Below are positions 20,023 through 30,081 of a stretch of 64,000 nt of DNA, piece after piece. A model generated the notes under the pieces. That model was not told the DNA's origin. It saw only the letters and a list, made by a program, of their open reading frames with translations, and ran no database searches. Origin of the DNA: Mycolicibacterium aromaticivorans JS19b1 = JCM 16368. Its GTDB lineage: Bacteria; Actinomycetota; Actinomycetes; Mycobacteriales; Mycobacteriaceae. Numbering within the stretch: the stretch's first letter is position 1; each line of letters opens with the position of its first letter. Both the position numbers and the translations under genes were made by a program. The stretch spans positions 62,001 to 126,000 of the forward strand of contig NZ_JALN02000001.1 in NCBI RefSeq assembly GCF_000559085.1, read 5' to 3'.

Positions 20023-22326
20023 ATGGCTTACCCGGTGCTGTCCACCTACCGCCTCCAACTGCGCGGCGCTTCGGCGGGCGACGCGTTCACCTTCGCCGAC
20101 GCTGAGAAACTCATCCCCTATCTCGACGATCTCGGCGTCTCCCACCTCTACCTCTCTCCCATCCTGACCGCGGCGCCGGGTTCCACGCACGGCTACGACG
20201 TCACCGATCCGACCACGGTCTCCGAGGAACTGGGTGGCGCCGAAGGCCTGGCGCGTCTTGCCGACGCGGCCAAGGCACGCGGTCTCGGTCTGGTCGTCGA
20301 CATCGTCCCCAATCACGTCGGGGTCGATCAGCCGCAGCGCAATCCCTGGTGGTGGGACGTGCTGCAGCACGGCAGGCAGTCCCCCTACGCGACGTACTTC
20401 GACATCGACTGGTCTGTCGATCCAGATGGCCGAATCCTGTTGCCGGTCTTGGGATCTGACAGCGACGTGAAAGACCTCACGGTCGACGGTGACGTGTTGC
20501 GGCTCGGCGACCTCGCCTTCCCCATCGCCCCCGGAACCGGCGATGGATCGGGCCCCGAGGTGCACGACCAGCAGCACTACAAGCTGATCGGGTGGCGCGA
20601 CGGGGTGTGCGGTTATCGCCGGTTCTTCTCGATCACCTCACTGGCGGGTCTGCGCCAGGAAGACCGGGAAGTCTTCGACACATCGCACGCCGAAGTGGCC
20701 CGCTGGTTCAGCGAGGGTCTGGTCGACGGGGTGCGCATCGACCATCCCGACGGGCTGACCGATCCGACCGGATACCTGGAATGGTTGCGCGAATTGACCG
20801 GCCCACAGGCCTGGATCGTGATCGAGAAGATCCTCGGCGTGGACGAGGCGCTGGATCCGACGCTGCCGATCGACGGCACCACCGGCTATGACGTACTGCG
20901 CGAGGTGGGCGGCATCTTCGTCGACCCCACCGGCGCCGAGGCACTGACCGAACTGGTCGACGCGGAAGGTTTCGACTACGCCGGTACCCCGGAATTGTTG
21001 CGGCAGTTGAAGATCAGCACCGCCACCACCACGCTGTCCAGCGAGCTCGCTCGAATGTGCCGCGCGATCGTGGCGGCCGTCGGCGCCGATCATCCGCAGT
21101 TGCCCGATGCGGTGGCGGCGCTGCTGACCGAAGTCGGTGTGTACCGGTCGGATTACCTCAACTTGTCGGCGGTGCTGTCCACCGCCTTCGCACGCACCGT
21201 GGCCGCCCAGCCCGAGCTGACCGTGCCCCTGCAGCTGGTGTCGGCCGCGCTGGCCGGCGATTCCAGCGAGCCGGGCGCGCGGCTGCAGCAGCTGTGCGGC
21301 GCGATGACGGCGAAGTCGGTGGAGGACTGCTACTTCTACCGCGACGCCCGGCTGGTGTCGCTGAACGAAGTCGGCGGCGAGCCGCACCGATTCGGCGTCA
21401 GCGCCGCGGAATTCCATCGCAGCTCCGCGGTCCGGGGCCGCCTGTGGCCGAAGTCGATGACCACACTGTCCACCCATGACACCAAGCGCGGCGAGGATGT
21501 GCGGGCGCGCATCGGTGTGCTGTCGCAGGTGCCGTCGCTGTGGGCCGAGTTCGTGGGCAGCTGGCAGACCACCACGCCCGCGCCGGACGCAGCCACCGGA
21601 CTGTTCCTGTTGCAGAACATCTTCGGCGTGTGGCCGACCGACGGGCAGGTCACCGACGAGCTGCGGGCGCGCGTGCATGCCTACACCGAGAAGGCCATCC
21701 GGGAAGCCATGTGGCACACCTCGTGGAACGACCCGGACACAGAGTTCGAGGACGCGGTGCACGCCTGGGTCGACGCGATCCTGGACGGCCCGGTCGCCAC
21801 CGAACTCACCGGAGTCGTCGTGCAACTCGAACCGCACGCCCACAGCGACGCACTCGGCCAGAAGCTGCTGGCGCTCACCGTCCCCGGCATCCCGGACGTC
21901 TATCAGGGCACCGAGTTGTGGGAGGACAGCCTCGTCGACCCGGACAATCGCAGGCCGGTCGACTACCCGAAGCGCAGCGCGGAGCTGGAACGGCTGTCGC
22001 ACAGCAAGATTCGCGTGGTACAAGCGGCATTGCAGGCCCGCCGCGACCATCCCGAGGCGTTCCTGTCCGGTGATTACCGCCCGGTGCTCGCCGAGGGTAC
22101 CGCCGCACCTCACATCGTGGCGTTCCAGCGCGGCGTCGACGTGCTGGTCGCCGTCAGCCGCTGGACCGTTCGGCTGCACCACGACGGCTGGGGGGACACG
22201 ACCCTGCCGTTGCCGGACGGCACGTGGACCGACCGACTGACCGGCAACCGGTGGACCGGTCCGACTCGGGCCGATGACTTGTTCGCCGAGCTGCCCGTCG
22301 TCCTCTTGGAGAGATCTCATGCCTGA
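20023..22326 (+). CDS. treY: Maltooligosyl trehalose synthase
   Basis: TreY (767 aa) converts the reducing end of maltodextrins to a trehalose unit by intramolecular transglucosylation. The N-terminus STYRLQL is diagnostic. Other motifs are VDIVPNHVG near residue 92, DGVRIDHPDGL near residue 237 and WIVIEKIL near residue 266. The ATG at 20023 begins MAYPVLSTYRLQ; longer in-frame starts would overlap glgX. It overlaps treZ by eight bases (ATGCCTGA). Confidence 0.95.
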   Translation: MAYPVLSTYRLQLRGASAGDAFTFADAEKLIPYLDDLGVSHLYLSPILTAAPGSTHGYDVTDPTTVSEELGGAEGLARLADAAKARGLGLVVDIVPNHVGVDQPQRNPWWWDVLQHGRQSPYATYFDIDWSVDPDGRILLPVLGSDSDVKDLTVDGDVLRLGDLAFPIAPGTGDGSGPEVHDQQHYKLIGWRDGVCGYRRFFSITSLAGLRQEDREVFDTSHAEVARWFSEGLVDGVRIDHPDGLTDPTGYLEWLRELTGPQAWIVIEKILGVDEALDPTLPIDGTTGYDVLREVGGIFVDPTGAEALTELVDAEGFDYAGTPELLRQLKISTATTTLSSELARMCRAIVAAVGADHPQLPDAVAALLTEVGVYRSDYLNLSAVLSTAFARTVAAQPELTVPLQLVSAALAGDSSEPGARLQQLCGAMTAKSVEDCYFYRDARLVSLNEVGGEPHRFGVSAAEFHRSSAVRGRLWPKSMTTLSTHDTKRGEDVRARIGVLSQVPSLWAEFVGSWQTTTPAPDAATGLFLLQNIFGVWPTDGQVTDELRARVHAYTEKAIREAMWHTSWNDPDTEFEDAVHAWVDAILDGPVATELTGVVVQLEPHAHSDALGQKLLALTVPGIPDVYQGTELWEDSLVDPDNRRPVDYPKRSAELERLSHSKIRVVQAALQARRDHPEAFLSGDYRPVLAEGTAAPHIVAFQRGVDVLVAVSRWTVRLHHDGWGDTTLPLPDGTWTDRLTGNRWTGPTRADDLFAELPVVLLERSHA

Positions 22327-24043
22327 ATTCGCGGTGTGGGCGCCGCTGCCCAAGCAGGTGCGCCTCGACGTCGACGGGCAGCTGCATGACATGACCGTCG
22401 ACGACGATGGCTGGTGGCGCGCCGACGTCGACGCCGGACCGGACGCCCGGTACGGCTTCGTCCTTGACGACGACCCGACGGTGCTGCCGGATCCGCGCTC
22501 CGCCCGCCAGCCCGACGGTGTGCACGAGCGCTCTCAACTCTGGGATCCCTCCTGCGCGCAGTGGTCGGATACGCAGTGGGCGGGCCGGTCCGTCGAGGGT
22601 GGGGTGATCTACGAGCTGCACACCGGTACGTTCACCCCGGAAGGGACGTTCGACGCCGCGATCCCGAAGCTGGACTATCTGGTGGACCTCGGCGTCGACT
22701 TCGTCGAGCTGATGCCCGTCAACGCCTTCAGCGGCGATTACGGGTGGGGCTACGACGGGGTGTTGTGGTACGCGGTGCACGAACCCTACGGCGGCCCAGA
22801 CGGTTTGGTGCGCCTGATCGACGCCGCGCATGCTCGCGGACTCGGCGTGCTCATCGACGCGGTGTTCAACCACCTGGGTCCGTCCGGCAACTACCTGCCC
22901 AAGTACGGGCCGTACCTGTCGTCGGTCAGCAACCCGTGGGGTGAGGGCGTCAACCTGACCGGACCCGATGCCGACGAGGTGCGTCGCTACATCCTCGACT
23001 GCGCCCTGCGCTGGATGCGCGACTTCCACGCCGACGGTCTGCGGCTCGACGCGGTGCACGCGCTGGTCGACAACACCGCGATCCACATCCTCGAAGAGAT
23101 GGCCGCGGAAACCGACGCGCTGTCAACCGTTGTGGGCCGGCCGCTGTCGCTGATCGCCGAGAGCGACCTCAACGATCCGCGGCTGATCACGCCCCGCGAT
23201 CGCGGCGGGTACGGTCTGACCGCGCAGTGGGACGACGACATCCACCACGCAATCCACACCGCGGTATCCGGCGAACGGCAGGGTTACTACGCCGATTTCG
23301 GCTCGATGTCGGCACTGGCCGGCACTCTGCTGAACGGCTACTTCCACGCAGGCACCTACTCGTCGTTCCGGCACCGCAGGCACGGCAGGCCGCTGGACAA
23401 GACGCTGATCCCGGCCACCCGGCTCACGGCCTACACCTGCACCCACGATCAGGTCGGCAACCGCGCGATCGGCGATCGGCCGTCGCAGAATCTGGACTAC
23501 GGTCAACTCGCCGTAAAGGCCGCGCTCGCGCTCGGATCGCCCTACACCGCAATGCTTTTCATGGGCGAAGAATGGGCCGCGTCCACCCCCTTCCAGTTCT
23601 TCAGCTCGCACCCCGAACCCGAGCTGGCCAAGGCGACTGCGGAGGGCCGTAAGGCGGAGTTCGCCGACCATGGCTGGGACGCCGACGACATCCCGGATCC
23701 GCAGGACCCGCAGACGTTCCTGCGCTCGAAGCTCAACTGGGACGAGGTCGACCAGGGCAGGCACGCCGAGCTGCTGGACTTCTACCGCGGTCTGATCGCG
23801 TTACGTCGTACCGAACCCGACATGGCCGACGCGTGGCTGCAGCACCTGGTTGTCGATTTCGACGAGGACGAACGCTGGATCGTGATGCGGCGCGGGCATA
23901 TTGCGATCGCCTGCAACCTCGGCGAGCGGTCCGTCAGCGTGCCGATCGGCGGTGAGGTGGCGTTGGCGTGGGGCGAGCCCGTGGTGGGCGCGCACGGCAC
24001 CGAGTTGCCCGGGCACTCGGTTGTGGTGACGCGCGCCGGCTAG
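22319..24043 (+). CDS. treZ: Maltooligosyltrehalose trehalohydrolase
   Basis: TreZ (574 aa) releases trehalose from maltooligosyl trehalose. It has a short N-terminal beta domain (FAVWAPLPKQV) then a GH13 barrel with DAVFNHLGPSGNY near residue 180, LRLDAVHAL near residue 240, LIAESDLND near residue 280 and TCTHDQVGN near residue 373. It is translationally coupled to treY by an eight-base overlap. The stop codon interlocks with that of ilvA in CTAG. Confidence 0.95.
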   Translation: MPEFAVWAPLPKQVRLDVDGQLHDMTVDDDGWWRADVDAGPDARYGFVLDDDPTVLPDPRSARQPDGVHERSQLWDPSCAQWSDTQWAGRSVEGGVIYELHTGTFTPEGTFDAAIPKLDYLVDLGVDFVELMPVNAFSGDYGWGYDGVLWYAVHEPYGGPDGLVRLIDAAHARGLGVLIDAVFNHLGPSGNYLPKYGPYLSSVSNPWGEGVNLTGPDADEVRRYILDCALRWMRDFHADGLRLDAVHALVDNTAIHILEEMAAETDALSTVVGRPLSLIAESDLNDPRLITPRDRGGYGLTAQWDDDIHHAIHTAVSGERQGYYADFGSMSALAGTLLNGYFHAGTYSSFRHRRHGRPLDKTLIPATRLTAYTCTHDQVGNRAIGDRPSQNLDYGQLAVKAALALGSPYTAMLFMGEEWAASTPFQFFSSHPEPELAKATAEGRKAEFADHGWDADDIPDPQDPQTFLRSKLNWDEVDQGRHAELLDFYRGLIALRRTEPDMADAWLQHLVVDFDEDERWIVMRRGHIAIACNLGERSVSVPIGGEVALAWGEPVVGAHGTELPGHSVVVTRAG

Positions 24044-25332
24044 GTCAGGTACCGGTAGGCCGGCGAGCCGGGCTCCAGCGGCTCGACGTGCAGGCCGGAG
24101 GCATCCATCCGGGCCCGCAACCCGTCCAGCCCGGCGGCCGAGCCGAGTTCGATGCCGACCAGCGCCTCACCGGTCTCCCGGTTGTTGCGCTTGACGTACT
24201 CGAACAGGGTGATGTCGTCGTTCGGGCCGAGGATCTCGTCGAGGAACCGGCGCAGTGCGCCCGGCTCCTGCGGGAAGTCGACCAGGAAGTAGTGCTTGAG
24301 GCCGAGGTGCACCAGCGACCGCTCGAGTACCTCGCCGTAGCGGGATACGTCGTTGTTGCCGCCGGAGATCAGGCACACCACCGTCGACCCCGGCTCGACC
24401 CCGGCCTCCAGCAGCCCGGCCACCGACAGCGCGCCGGCGGGCTCGGCGATGATGCCCTCGTTCTGGTACAGGTCCAGCATCGCCGTGCAGACCGCACCCT
24501 CGTCGACCGTTGTCACCGACACCATGTCGCCCGCCGCGGCGAGCGCCTCATACGGCAGCGCACCGATCTGCTTGACCGCCGCGCCGTCGACGAACTGGTC
24601 GACGTGGTCCAGCTCGACCGGCCCGCCGGCGGCCAGCGCCGCGATCATCGAGGCCGCGCCGGCGGGCTCGACGCCCAGCACCGCCGTGTTGGCTGTCCGC
24701 TCGGCCAGGTAGCTGGTGATTCCCGCGATGCAGCCGCCACCGCCGACCGGAACGATCACAAGGTCCGGTTCGGTGTCGAGCTGGGCGAGGATCTCCACGG
24801 CGATCGTGCCCTGGCCGGCCATCGTGCGCAGATCGTCGAAGGGCGGAACCAGGGTGGCGCCGGTACGGGCGACATCGTCGAGAGCCGCCTGCGCTGCCAG
24901 GTCATAGGTCGCCCCACCGACGATCAGGTCGATGAACTCCCCACCGTGATAGCGGATGCGGTCGCGCTTCTGCTTCGGGGTCTTGGCCGGTACATAGACC
25001 CGGCCGTGTACGCCCATCGACCGGCAGGCCAGCGCGAAGCCCTGCGCGTGATTGCCGGCCGACGAGCACACCACTCCGGCCGCGATTTCGGCGTCGGAGA
25101 GTTGTTTGAGCAGGTTGTACGCACCGCGCACCTTGTAGGACCGCACGCTCTGCAGGTCCTCGCGCTTGAGGTAGACCTCGGCGCCGGTGGCCTGCGAAAG
25201 CCGGTCGCTGTACTGCAGCGGGCTCTGGCTGACCACGTCGGCAATTCGCTGACCGGCCTCATCGATGTCGGCCGCTGAGATGGGTGGGGTCAGCGGCGTC
25301 CTTCGAGAATCCTGGGTCAGTTCAGCGGACAC
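24040..25332 (-). CDS. ilvA: Threonine ammonia-lyase (biosynthetic threonine deaminase)
   Basis: A 430-aa PLP enzyme making 2-oxobutyrate for isoleucine. The PLP lysine lies in SVRSYKVRGAYN near residue 67, SSAGNHAQGFA near residue 90 and PVGGGGCIAGI near residue 196 bind phosphate. The C-terminal quarter (about 340-430, HYFLVDFPQEPGALRRF) is an ACT-like regulatory domain, so isoleucine feedback is expected. The GTG start lies inside the 3' end of the chelatase gene (16-base overlap), which puts ilvA at the end of the nitrate operon. Confidence 0.95.
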   Translation of the reverse strand: MSAELTQDSRRTPLTPPISAADIDEAGQRIADVVSQSPLQYSDRLSQATGAEVYLKREDLQSVRSYKVRGAYNLLKQLSDAEIAAGVVCSSAGNHAQGFALACRSMGVHGRVYVPAKTPKQKRDRIRYHGGEFIDLIVGGATYDLAAQAALDDVARTGATLVPPFDDLRTMAGQGTIAVEILAQLDTEPDLVIVPVGGGGCIAGITSYLAERTANTAVLGVEPAGAASMIAALAAGGPVELDHVDQFVDGAAVKQIGALPYEALAAAGDMVSVTTVDEGAVCTAMLDLYQNEGIIAEPAGALSVAGLLEAGVEPGSTVVCLISGGNNDVSRYGEVLERSLVHLGLKHYFLVDFPQEPGALRRFLDEILGPNDDITLFEYVKRNNRETGEALVGIELGSAAGLDGLRARMDASGLHVEPLEPGSPAYRYLT

Positions 25333-26030
25333 CGATCAATGGTGCCACCACCAGGGCCGAATGCGGGAATCGGGGTGAGCGCGAACCGGCGGGCCAACAG
25401 CGCAACGAGTTCCGGGTGCGCGCCCAGCGGATCGGTCACTCCGTGCGCACCGCAACCGGCCAGCCTGGTGTGGAACACGCCGGGCGCCAGCAGGTAGGAG
25501 GCGACGAACACCCGCCGCCCGGCCGCTCGGATCCGGCCCACCAGGTCGGCGACGGTCGGAGCGCCGGTGGCCACGAAACCGAGGTGCACCTCGCCCACCA
25601 GATCGCCGAGCAGGACCGCGGCTCGGACCAGTTCGCGCCGGGCCGCCGGATCGGAGGACCCGGCGGCCGCCATCACCACCGCGTCACCGGGCGTCCAGCC
25701 CACGTCGAGCAGCCTGGTGCGCAGGATCTCGGCCAGCACCGGATCAGGTCCCAGCGCGGCGGTGATGGTGACGCACGCGTGGCCGCTCTCCGCGACCCGC
25801 GCAGGCAGATCTGTGTTGACGTGGTAGCCCGAGGCGAGGAAGGCCGGCACCACGATCGCCGGGACCGTCGACTCGGACAGCATCTCGCGGGGATTGGGGC
25901 CGAGGACGTCGACGAACGCGGTACGCACCGGGCCGACGTGTTCGGCGACCGACGATGCGATCTCGGTGACGGTGGCCAGCCCCTGCGGATTTCGGGTGCC
26001 GTGGGCGACCAGGATCAGCTCGGGTGTCAT
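25317..26030 (-). CDS. CbiX/SirB-type sirohydrochlorin chelatase family protein
   Basis: A 237-aa protein with the class II chelatase pattern: LVAHGTRNPQG at the N-terminus and FLASGYHVNTDLP near residue 66 supply the two histidines expected to bind metal. It probably inserts iron into sirohydrochlorin to make siroheme for the nitrite reductase NirB, which lies three genes upstream. M. tuberculosis Rv0259c, next to Rv0260c and nirBD, is the likely counterpart. Its ATG overlaps the nnaR stop (ATGA). Cobalt instead of iron cannot be excluded. Confidence 0.78.
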   Translation of the reverse strand: MTPELILVAHGTRNPQGLATVTEIASSVAEHVGPVRTAFVDVLGPNPREMLSESTVPAIVVPAFLASGYHVNTDLPARVAESGHACVTITAALGPDPVLAEILRTRLLDVGWTPGDAVVMAAAGSSDPAARRELVRAAVLLGDLVGEVHLGFVATGAPTVADLVGRIRAAGRRVFVASYLLAPGVFHTRLAGCGAHGVTDPLGAHPELVALLARRFALTPIPAFGPGGGTIDRCPLN

Positions 26031-27172
26031 GTCGCTTCCACATCCACGGCGAGCCGGTAGCCGCGTTTCACGACGGTCTGGACCACCCGCGGGGCGGCCA
26101 GCGCCGAACGCAGCCGCGCCATCGCGGTCTCGACCGCGTGGGTGTCGCCGCCGCCGCCGGGCAGTTCGGCGAGCAGCTCCTCGCGGGACACCACCAGACC
26201 GGGTGCCACCAGCAGCCGCCGTAACAACGCCATGCCGGCCGGCGGCAGCACCTTGAGCTCACCGTCCACCTCGACGCTGGCGCTACGCACGCTGATGCGG
26301 TGCCCCCCGGCACTGTATTTCTTTGCCAGGCAGGGTAATTCGTCGGCGATGAGCCGCGCCAGCGCGCCGAGGCGGTAGCGCTGCGGTGAGCGGGGCTCGA
26401 TACCGAGCCGGGCCAGGGGGGTCGCCGTCACCGGACCGACACAGAACACCGCGACGTTGTTGCGCAACGCGGTAATCAGACAGTCCAGGGCGCCAATGGC
26501 TTTCGCACGTTCCAGTAGAGATGCGACGGCGGGCGCGCTGGTGAAGCTCACCGCGTCGACGTCGGAGTTGACGATCATGCCGATCAGCTGGTCGATGCGC
26601 CGGGTGTCCTCGGGCTGTTCCCAGCGATACACCGGCACCTTCACCACCTGGGCGCCGGCCCGGGTCAGCGCGTCGCAGATGTCGGTGTCGGGCTCCCATT
26701 CGCTTGCCGCCCCGTGCAACTGCACCGCGATCCGCAGCTGGTCCACGCCTTCGGATAGCAGCCGTTCCAGCACTTCGACCGACGACTCCGACTCCGGGCT
26801 CCACTCCTCACACAGCCCGGCCTGCCGCACGGCGCCCCGCGCCTTGGGCCCGCGAGCCAGGATGCGCGTCGACCCCAGGGCGTCGAGCAGACCGTCGTGC
26901 ACGTCCCAGCCGTGCGCGGCCTCCACCCAACCCCGGAACCCGATCCCGGTGGTCACGACGACCAGATCGGGTGGCTCGGCGATGAGGTGCTCTGTCACCC
27001 GATGCAGTTCGACGTCGTCGACCAGCGGCACGATCCGGATCGTCGGGGCGTGCACGACCGCGGCACCGCGCCGCTCCAGCAGCGTGATGAACTCTTCGGC
27101 CCGGCGCGCGGCAGTCACCCCGACGGTGAAACCGGCCAGCGGGTCAGCGACTTCTGATCTCGACGAATCCAT
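26027..27172 (-). CDS. nnaR: HemD-like/OmpR-type fusion regulator of nitrate and nitrite assimilation
   Basis: A 381-aa two-domain protein. Residues 10-265 resemble uroporphyrinogen-III synthase (FTVGVTAARRAEEF; VVTTGIGFRGW; SFTSAPAVASL; VFCVGPVTATPL). Residues 285-380 are an OmpR/PhoB-type winged helix (LLRRLLVAPGLVVSREELL ... HAVETAMARLRSAL ... VVKRGYRL). This architecture is that of NnaR, reported as a co-activator with GlnR of nitrate and nitrite genes in M. smegmatis. Whether the synthase part is enzymatic is unclear. The ATG lies 29 bases inside nirD with AGGGTGG upstream. Confidence 0.82.
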   Translation of the reverse strand: MDSSRSEVADPLAGFTVGVTAARRAEEFITLLERRGAAVVHAPTIRIVPLVDDVELHRVTEHLIAEPPDLVVVTTGIGFRGWVEAAHGWDVHDGLLDALGSTRILARGPKARGAVRQAGLCEEWSPESESSVEVLERLLSEGVDQLRIAVQLHGAASEWEPDTDICDALTRAGAQVVKVPVYRWEQPEDTRRIDQLIGMIVNSDVDAVSFTSAPAVASLLERAKAIGALDCLITALRNNVAVFCVGPVTATPLARLGIEPRSPQRYRLGALARLIADELPCLAKKYSAGGHRISVRSASVEVDGELKVLPPAGMALLRRLLVAPGLVVSREELLAELPGGGGDTHAVETAMARLRSALAAPRVVQTVVKRGYRLAVDVEAT

Positions 27173-27509
27173 CGACCACCCTGACCTCGTAGACCGGCAG
27201 CGCGTATGACTCGTCGTCGAGGCAGCGACCGTCGACCAGGGAGAACACCTGCTTGAGCAGCGGTGAAGCCACCGTGGGCTCACCGCGCCGGTCCCCGACC
27301 AAGCCGCGCGACATGACCGCGGCGCGGCCGAACGGGTCGATGTTGCCAACCGCGGCCAGGGTGCCGTCCGCCAGCAAGAACAACGCCGCCTGCTCACCGC
27401 CGGGCAGCAACACCGCGACGCCGCGCCCGGCCAGCAGCGCGCTGCGTGGGCAGGCCGGCGTCCACACATCGAGGTCGAGCCCCAGGCGGGTATCTGCAAG
27501 AACTGTCAT
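27144..27509 (-). CDS. nirD: Nitrite reductase (NADH) small subunit
   Basis: NirD (121 aa), a Rieske-fold subunit of assimilatory nitrite reductase. It lacks the Rieske cysteine-histidine ligand pairs, which is normal for NirD. GTLAAVGNIDPFGRAAVMSRGLVGD is the recognisable core near residues 50-75. It begins four bases after nirB and its 3' end overlaps nnaR. The partner NirB supplies the siroheme and flavin. Confidence 0.92.
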   Translation of the reverse strand: MTVLADTRLGLDLDVWTPACPRSALLAGRGVAVLLPGGEQAALFLLADGTLAAVGNIDPFGRAAVMSRGLVGDRRGEPTVASPLLKQVFSLVDGRCLDDESYALPVYEVRVVDGFVEIRSR

Positions 27510-27513
27510 GGTT

Positions 27514-30081
27514 TCAAGCCTCCGAGACCTTGATAGAGGGGTCGTGTTTCGCCGTTGTTACGCGCGGCTTTCCGCCGCGTTGACGCTGCCGGGGCAAACC
27601 GAGCAGCAACGGCACCTTGCGCGGGCCGCTCTCGTCGAACGCGACCGTCGGGTCTGATTCGTCGGGGGCATTGACGAACGACACGAAGCGAGCCAGCTTT
27701 TCCTGGTCGTTCAGCACGCCCGCCCACTCGTCGGAGTAGCCCTCGACGTGGCGCGCCATCGCGTCGTCGAGATCCGCCGCAATTCCCAACGAGTCCGTAC
27801 ACACCACGTCCCGGATGTGATCAAGCCCACCGTCGATGGTCTCCTGCCAGACGGCGGTGCGCTGCAAGCGGTCTGCGGTGCGGATGTAGAACATCAGGTA
27901 CCGGTCGATGTAGCGGACCAGGGATTCGGAGTCGAGGTCGCCGGCCAATAGCTGCGCATGCTTGGGGTTGGCGCCGCCGTTGCCGCCGACGTAGAGGTTC
28001 CAGCCCTTCTCGGTGGCGATCACGCCGACGTCCTTGCCGCGAGCCTCAGCACATTCGCGCTGGCAGCCCGATACCCCCATCTTGATCTTGTGCGGCGAAC
28101 GCAATCCCCGGTAACGCAATTCGAGCGCGACGGCCATCGCGACCGAGTCCTGGACGCCGTAGCGGCACCAGGACGACCCGACACAACTCTTCACTGTGCG
28201 CAGCGACTTGCCGTACGCGTGCCCGGATTCCATCCCCGCGTCGACCAGACGCTTCCAGATCTGGGGCAGCTGCTCGACGCGGGCACCGAACAGGTCGATC
28301 CGCTGGCCGCCGGTGATCTTGGTGTAGAGGCCGAAATCCTGTGCCACCTGGGCGATCACCATCAGCTGCTCCGGAGTGACCTCACCGCCGGGAAGTCGCG
28401 GCACCACCGAATACGTGCCATTGCGCTGGATGTTGGCCAGGAAATGGTCGTTGGTGTCCTGTAGTGCGGCCGTGTCGTCGTCCAGGATGTGGTCCGACGA
28501 CGTCGACGCCAGGATCGACGCGACCACCGGCTTGCAGATGTCACAGCCGGTACCGGTCCCATACTCGGCGATCAGCGCCGAGAAGGTCCGGATACCGGTC
28601 GATGCGACGATCTGGAACAGCTCAGCACGGGACTGCTGGAAGTGCTCGCACAGCGCCTTCGACATCGCGACACCCCGCGATTCGAGGAGGCGCTTGAGCA
28701 TCGGAATGCAACTGCCGCAGGAGGTTCCGGCAGCAGTCGCGCACTTGATCGCCGGCACGTCATGGGCGCCGTCCGCGATGGCGCCGCAGATGCTGTGTTT
28801 GGACACCGCGTTGCACGAGCAGATCTGCGCGTCGTCCGGCAGCGCACCGACCCCGACCTCGGCGCCGGCCGGCGAGATCAGCGTCGCCGGGTCGGCGGGT
28901 AGCGGACGGCCCACCAGCGGGCGCAGGGTTGAGTAGGCGCTCGCGTCGCCGACCAGGATGCCGCCCAACAAGGTCGACACATCATCGGAGACAACAAGTT
29001 TGGCGTAGGTCTGGTTGACGGCGTCGTTTAGCACGACCTCCAGCGCACCCGGTGTGCTGGCGTGCGCGTCGCCGAAACTCGCGACGTCGACACCGAGCAG
29101 CTTGAGCTTGGTGGACAGGTCGGCACCCGGGAATTCGGCGGTACCGCCGACCAGCCGGTCGGCCACGACCTCGGCCATCGTGTAGCCGGGCGCGACCAGG
29201 CCGTAGCAGCGGCCTTCGACCGCCGCCACCTCACCGATCGCGTACACCCTGGGATCGCCGGTGGCGCAACTGATGTCGGTCAGCACTCCACCGCGCTCGG
29301 CGATCGGCAGACCACAGTCCCGGGCCAACTCGTCACGCGGGCGCACGCCGGCGGAGAAGACCAGCACCGCGGCGTCGAGCTGTTCGCCGTTGGACAGTGC
29401 CACCGTGATGCCGTCACCGTTGTCGACGATGTCGGTGGACGCCACGTCGGTGTGCACGACGATGCCGAGCTCGGTGATCAGCCGGTTGAGCAGCGCCCCA
29501 CCACCGTCGTCGACCTGAATGGGCATCAGCCGCGGGGACCGCTCCAGCACGTGCGGAGTCAGGCCCAGCATGCGCAGCGCGTTGGCCGCTTCCAGCCCGA
29601 GCAGGCCACCGCCGACGACGATGCCGGTTGCTCCGGGCCGGGTCGCCGCCACCGCAGTGCGGATCGCATCGAGGTCTTCGAGCGTGCGGTAGACGAAGCA
29701 CCGATCCAGATCGCTGCCGGGGATGGGCGGCACGAAGGGATACGAGCCGGTGGCCAAAACCACCGCGTCGTAGCCGACACGTTCCCCTGTCGAGGTGACG
29801 ACCTCGCGGGCATCCCGGTCGATCGCGATGGCCGGTTGACCGACCCGCAGGTCGACCAATGCGTCTCCGGCGTAGTCATTTCCGGACAGCGCCAAGCTGG
29901 CTCGGTCCCATCCGTCGATGTAGGAGGACAACCCGACCCGGTCGTAGGCCGCGGTGGGCTCCTCGCAGAGCACCACCACCTGCCAGCTTCCGTCGCGATC
30001 ACGATCCCGCAGCGCCTCGACGAACCGGTGGCCGACCATGCCGTGGCCGATGACCACGACGGTCCGTCCGGGGGCGGTCAT
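27514..30081 (-). CDS. nirB: Nitrite reductase (NADH) large subunit
   Basis: NirB (855 aa) reduces nitrite to ammonium with NADH. The N-terminal FAD/NAD part covers about residues 1-320 (VVVIGHGMVGHRFVEAL; GIVVGGGLLGLEAANAL). A BFD-like [2Fe-2S] region follows near residues 420-490 (ICSCNAVSK ... GTSCGSC). The C-terminal sulfite/nitrite reductase domain has the siroheme-[4Fe-4S] cysteines in VGSSWCRYG and GVSGCQRECAEA. The ATG is coupled to the narK stop by ATGA. Longer in-frame starts run into narK. Confidence 0.95.
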   Translation of the reverse strand: MTAPGRTVVVIGHGMVGHRFVEALRDRDRDGSWQVVVLCEEPTAAYDRVGLSSYIDGWDRASLALSGNDYAGDALVDLRVGQPAIAIDRDAREVVTSTGERVGYDAVVLATGSYPFVPPIPGSDLDRCFVYRTLEDLDAIRTAVAATRPGATGIVVGGGLLGLEAANALRMLGLTPHVLERSPRLMPIQVDDGGGALLNRLITELGIVVHTDVASTDIVDNGDGITVALSNGEQLDAAVLVFSAGVRPRDELARDCGLPIAERGGVLTDISCATGDPRVYAIGEVAAVEGRCYGLVAPGYTMAEVVADRLVGGTAEFPGADLSTKLKLLGVDVASFGDAHASTPGALEVVLNDAVNQTYAKLVVSDDVSTLLGGILVGDASAYSTLRPLVGRPLPADPATLISPAGAEVGVGALPDDAQICSCNAVSKHSICGAIADGAHDVPAIKCATAAGTSCGSCIPMLKRLLESRGVAMSKALCEHFQQSRAELFQIVASTGIRTFSALIAEYGTGTGCDICKPVVASILASTSSDHILDDDTAALQDTNDHFLANIQRNGTYSVVPRLPGGEVTPEQLMVIAQVAQDFGLYTKITGGQRIDLFGARVEQLPQIWKRLVDAGMESGHAYGKSLRTVKSCVGSSWCRYGVQDSVAMAVALELRYRGLRSPHKIKMGVSGCQRECAEARGKDVGVIATEKGWNLYVGGNGGANPKHAQLLAGDLDSESLVRYIDRYLMFYIRTADRLQRTAVWQETIDGGLDHIRDVVCTDSLGIAADLDDAMARHVEGYSDEWAGVLNDQEKLARFVSFVNAPDESDPTVAFDESGPRKVPLLLGLPRQRQRGGKPRVTTAKHDPSIKVSEA

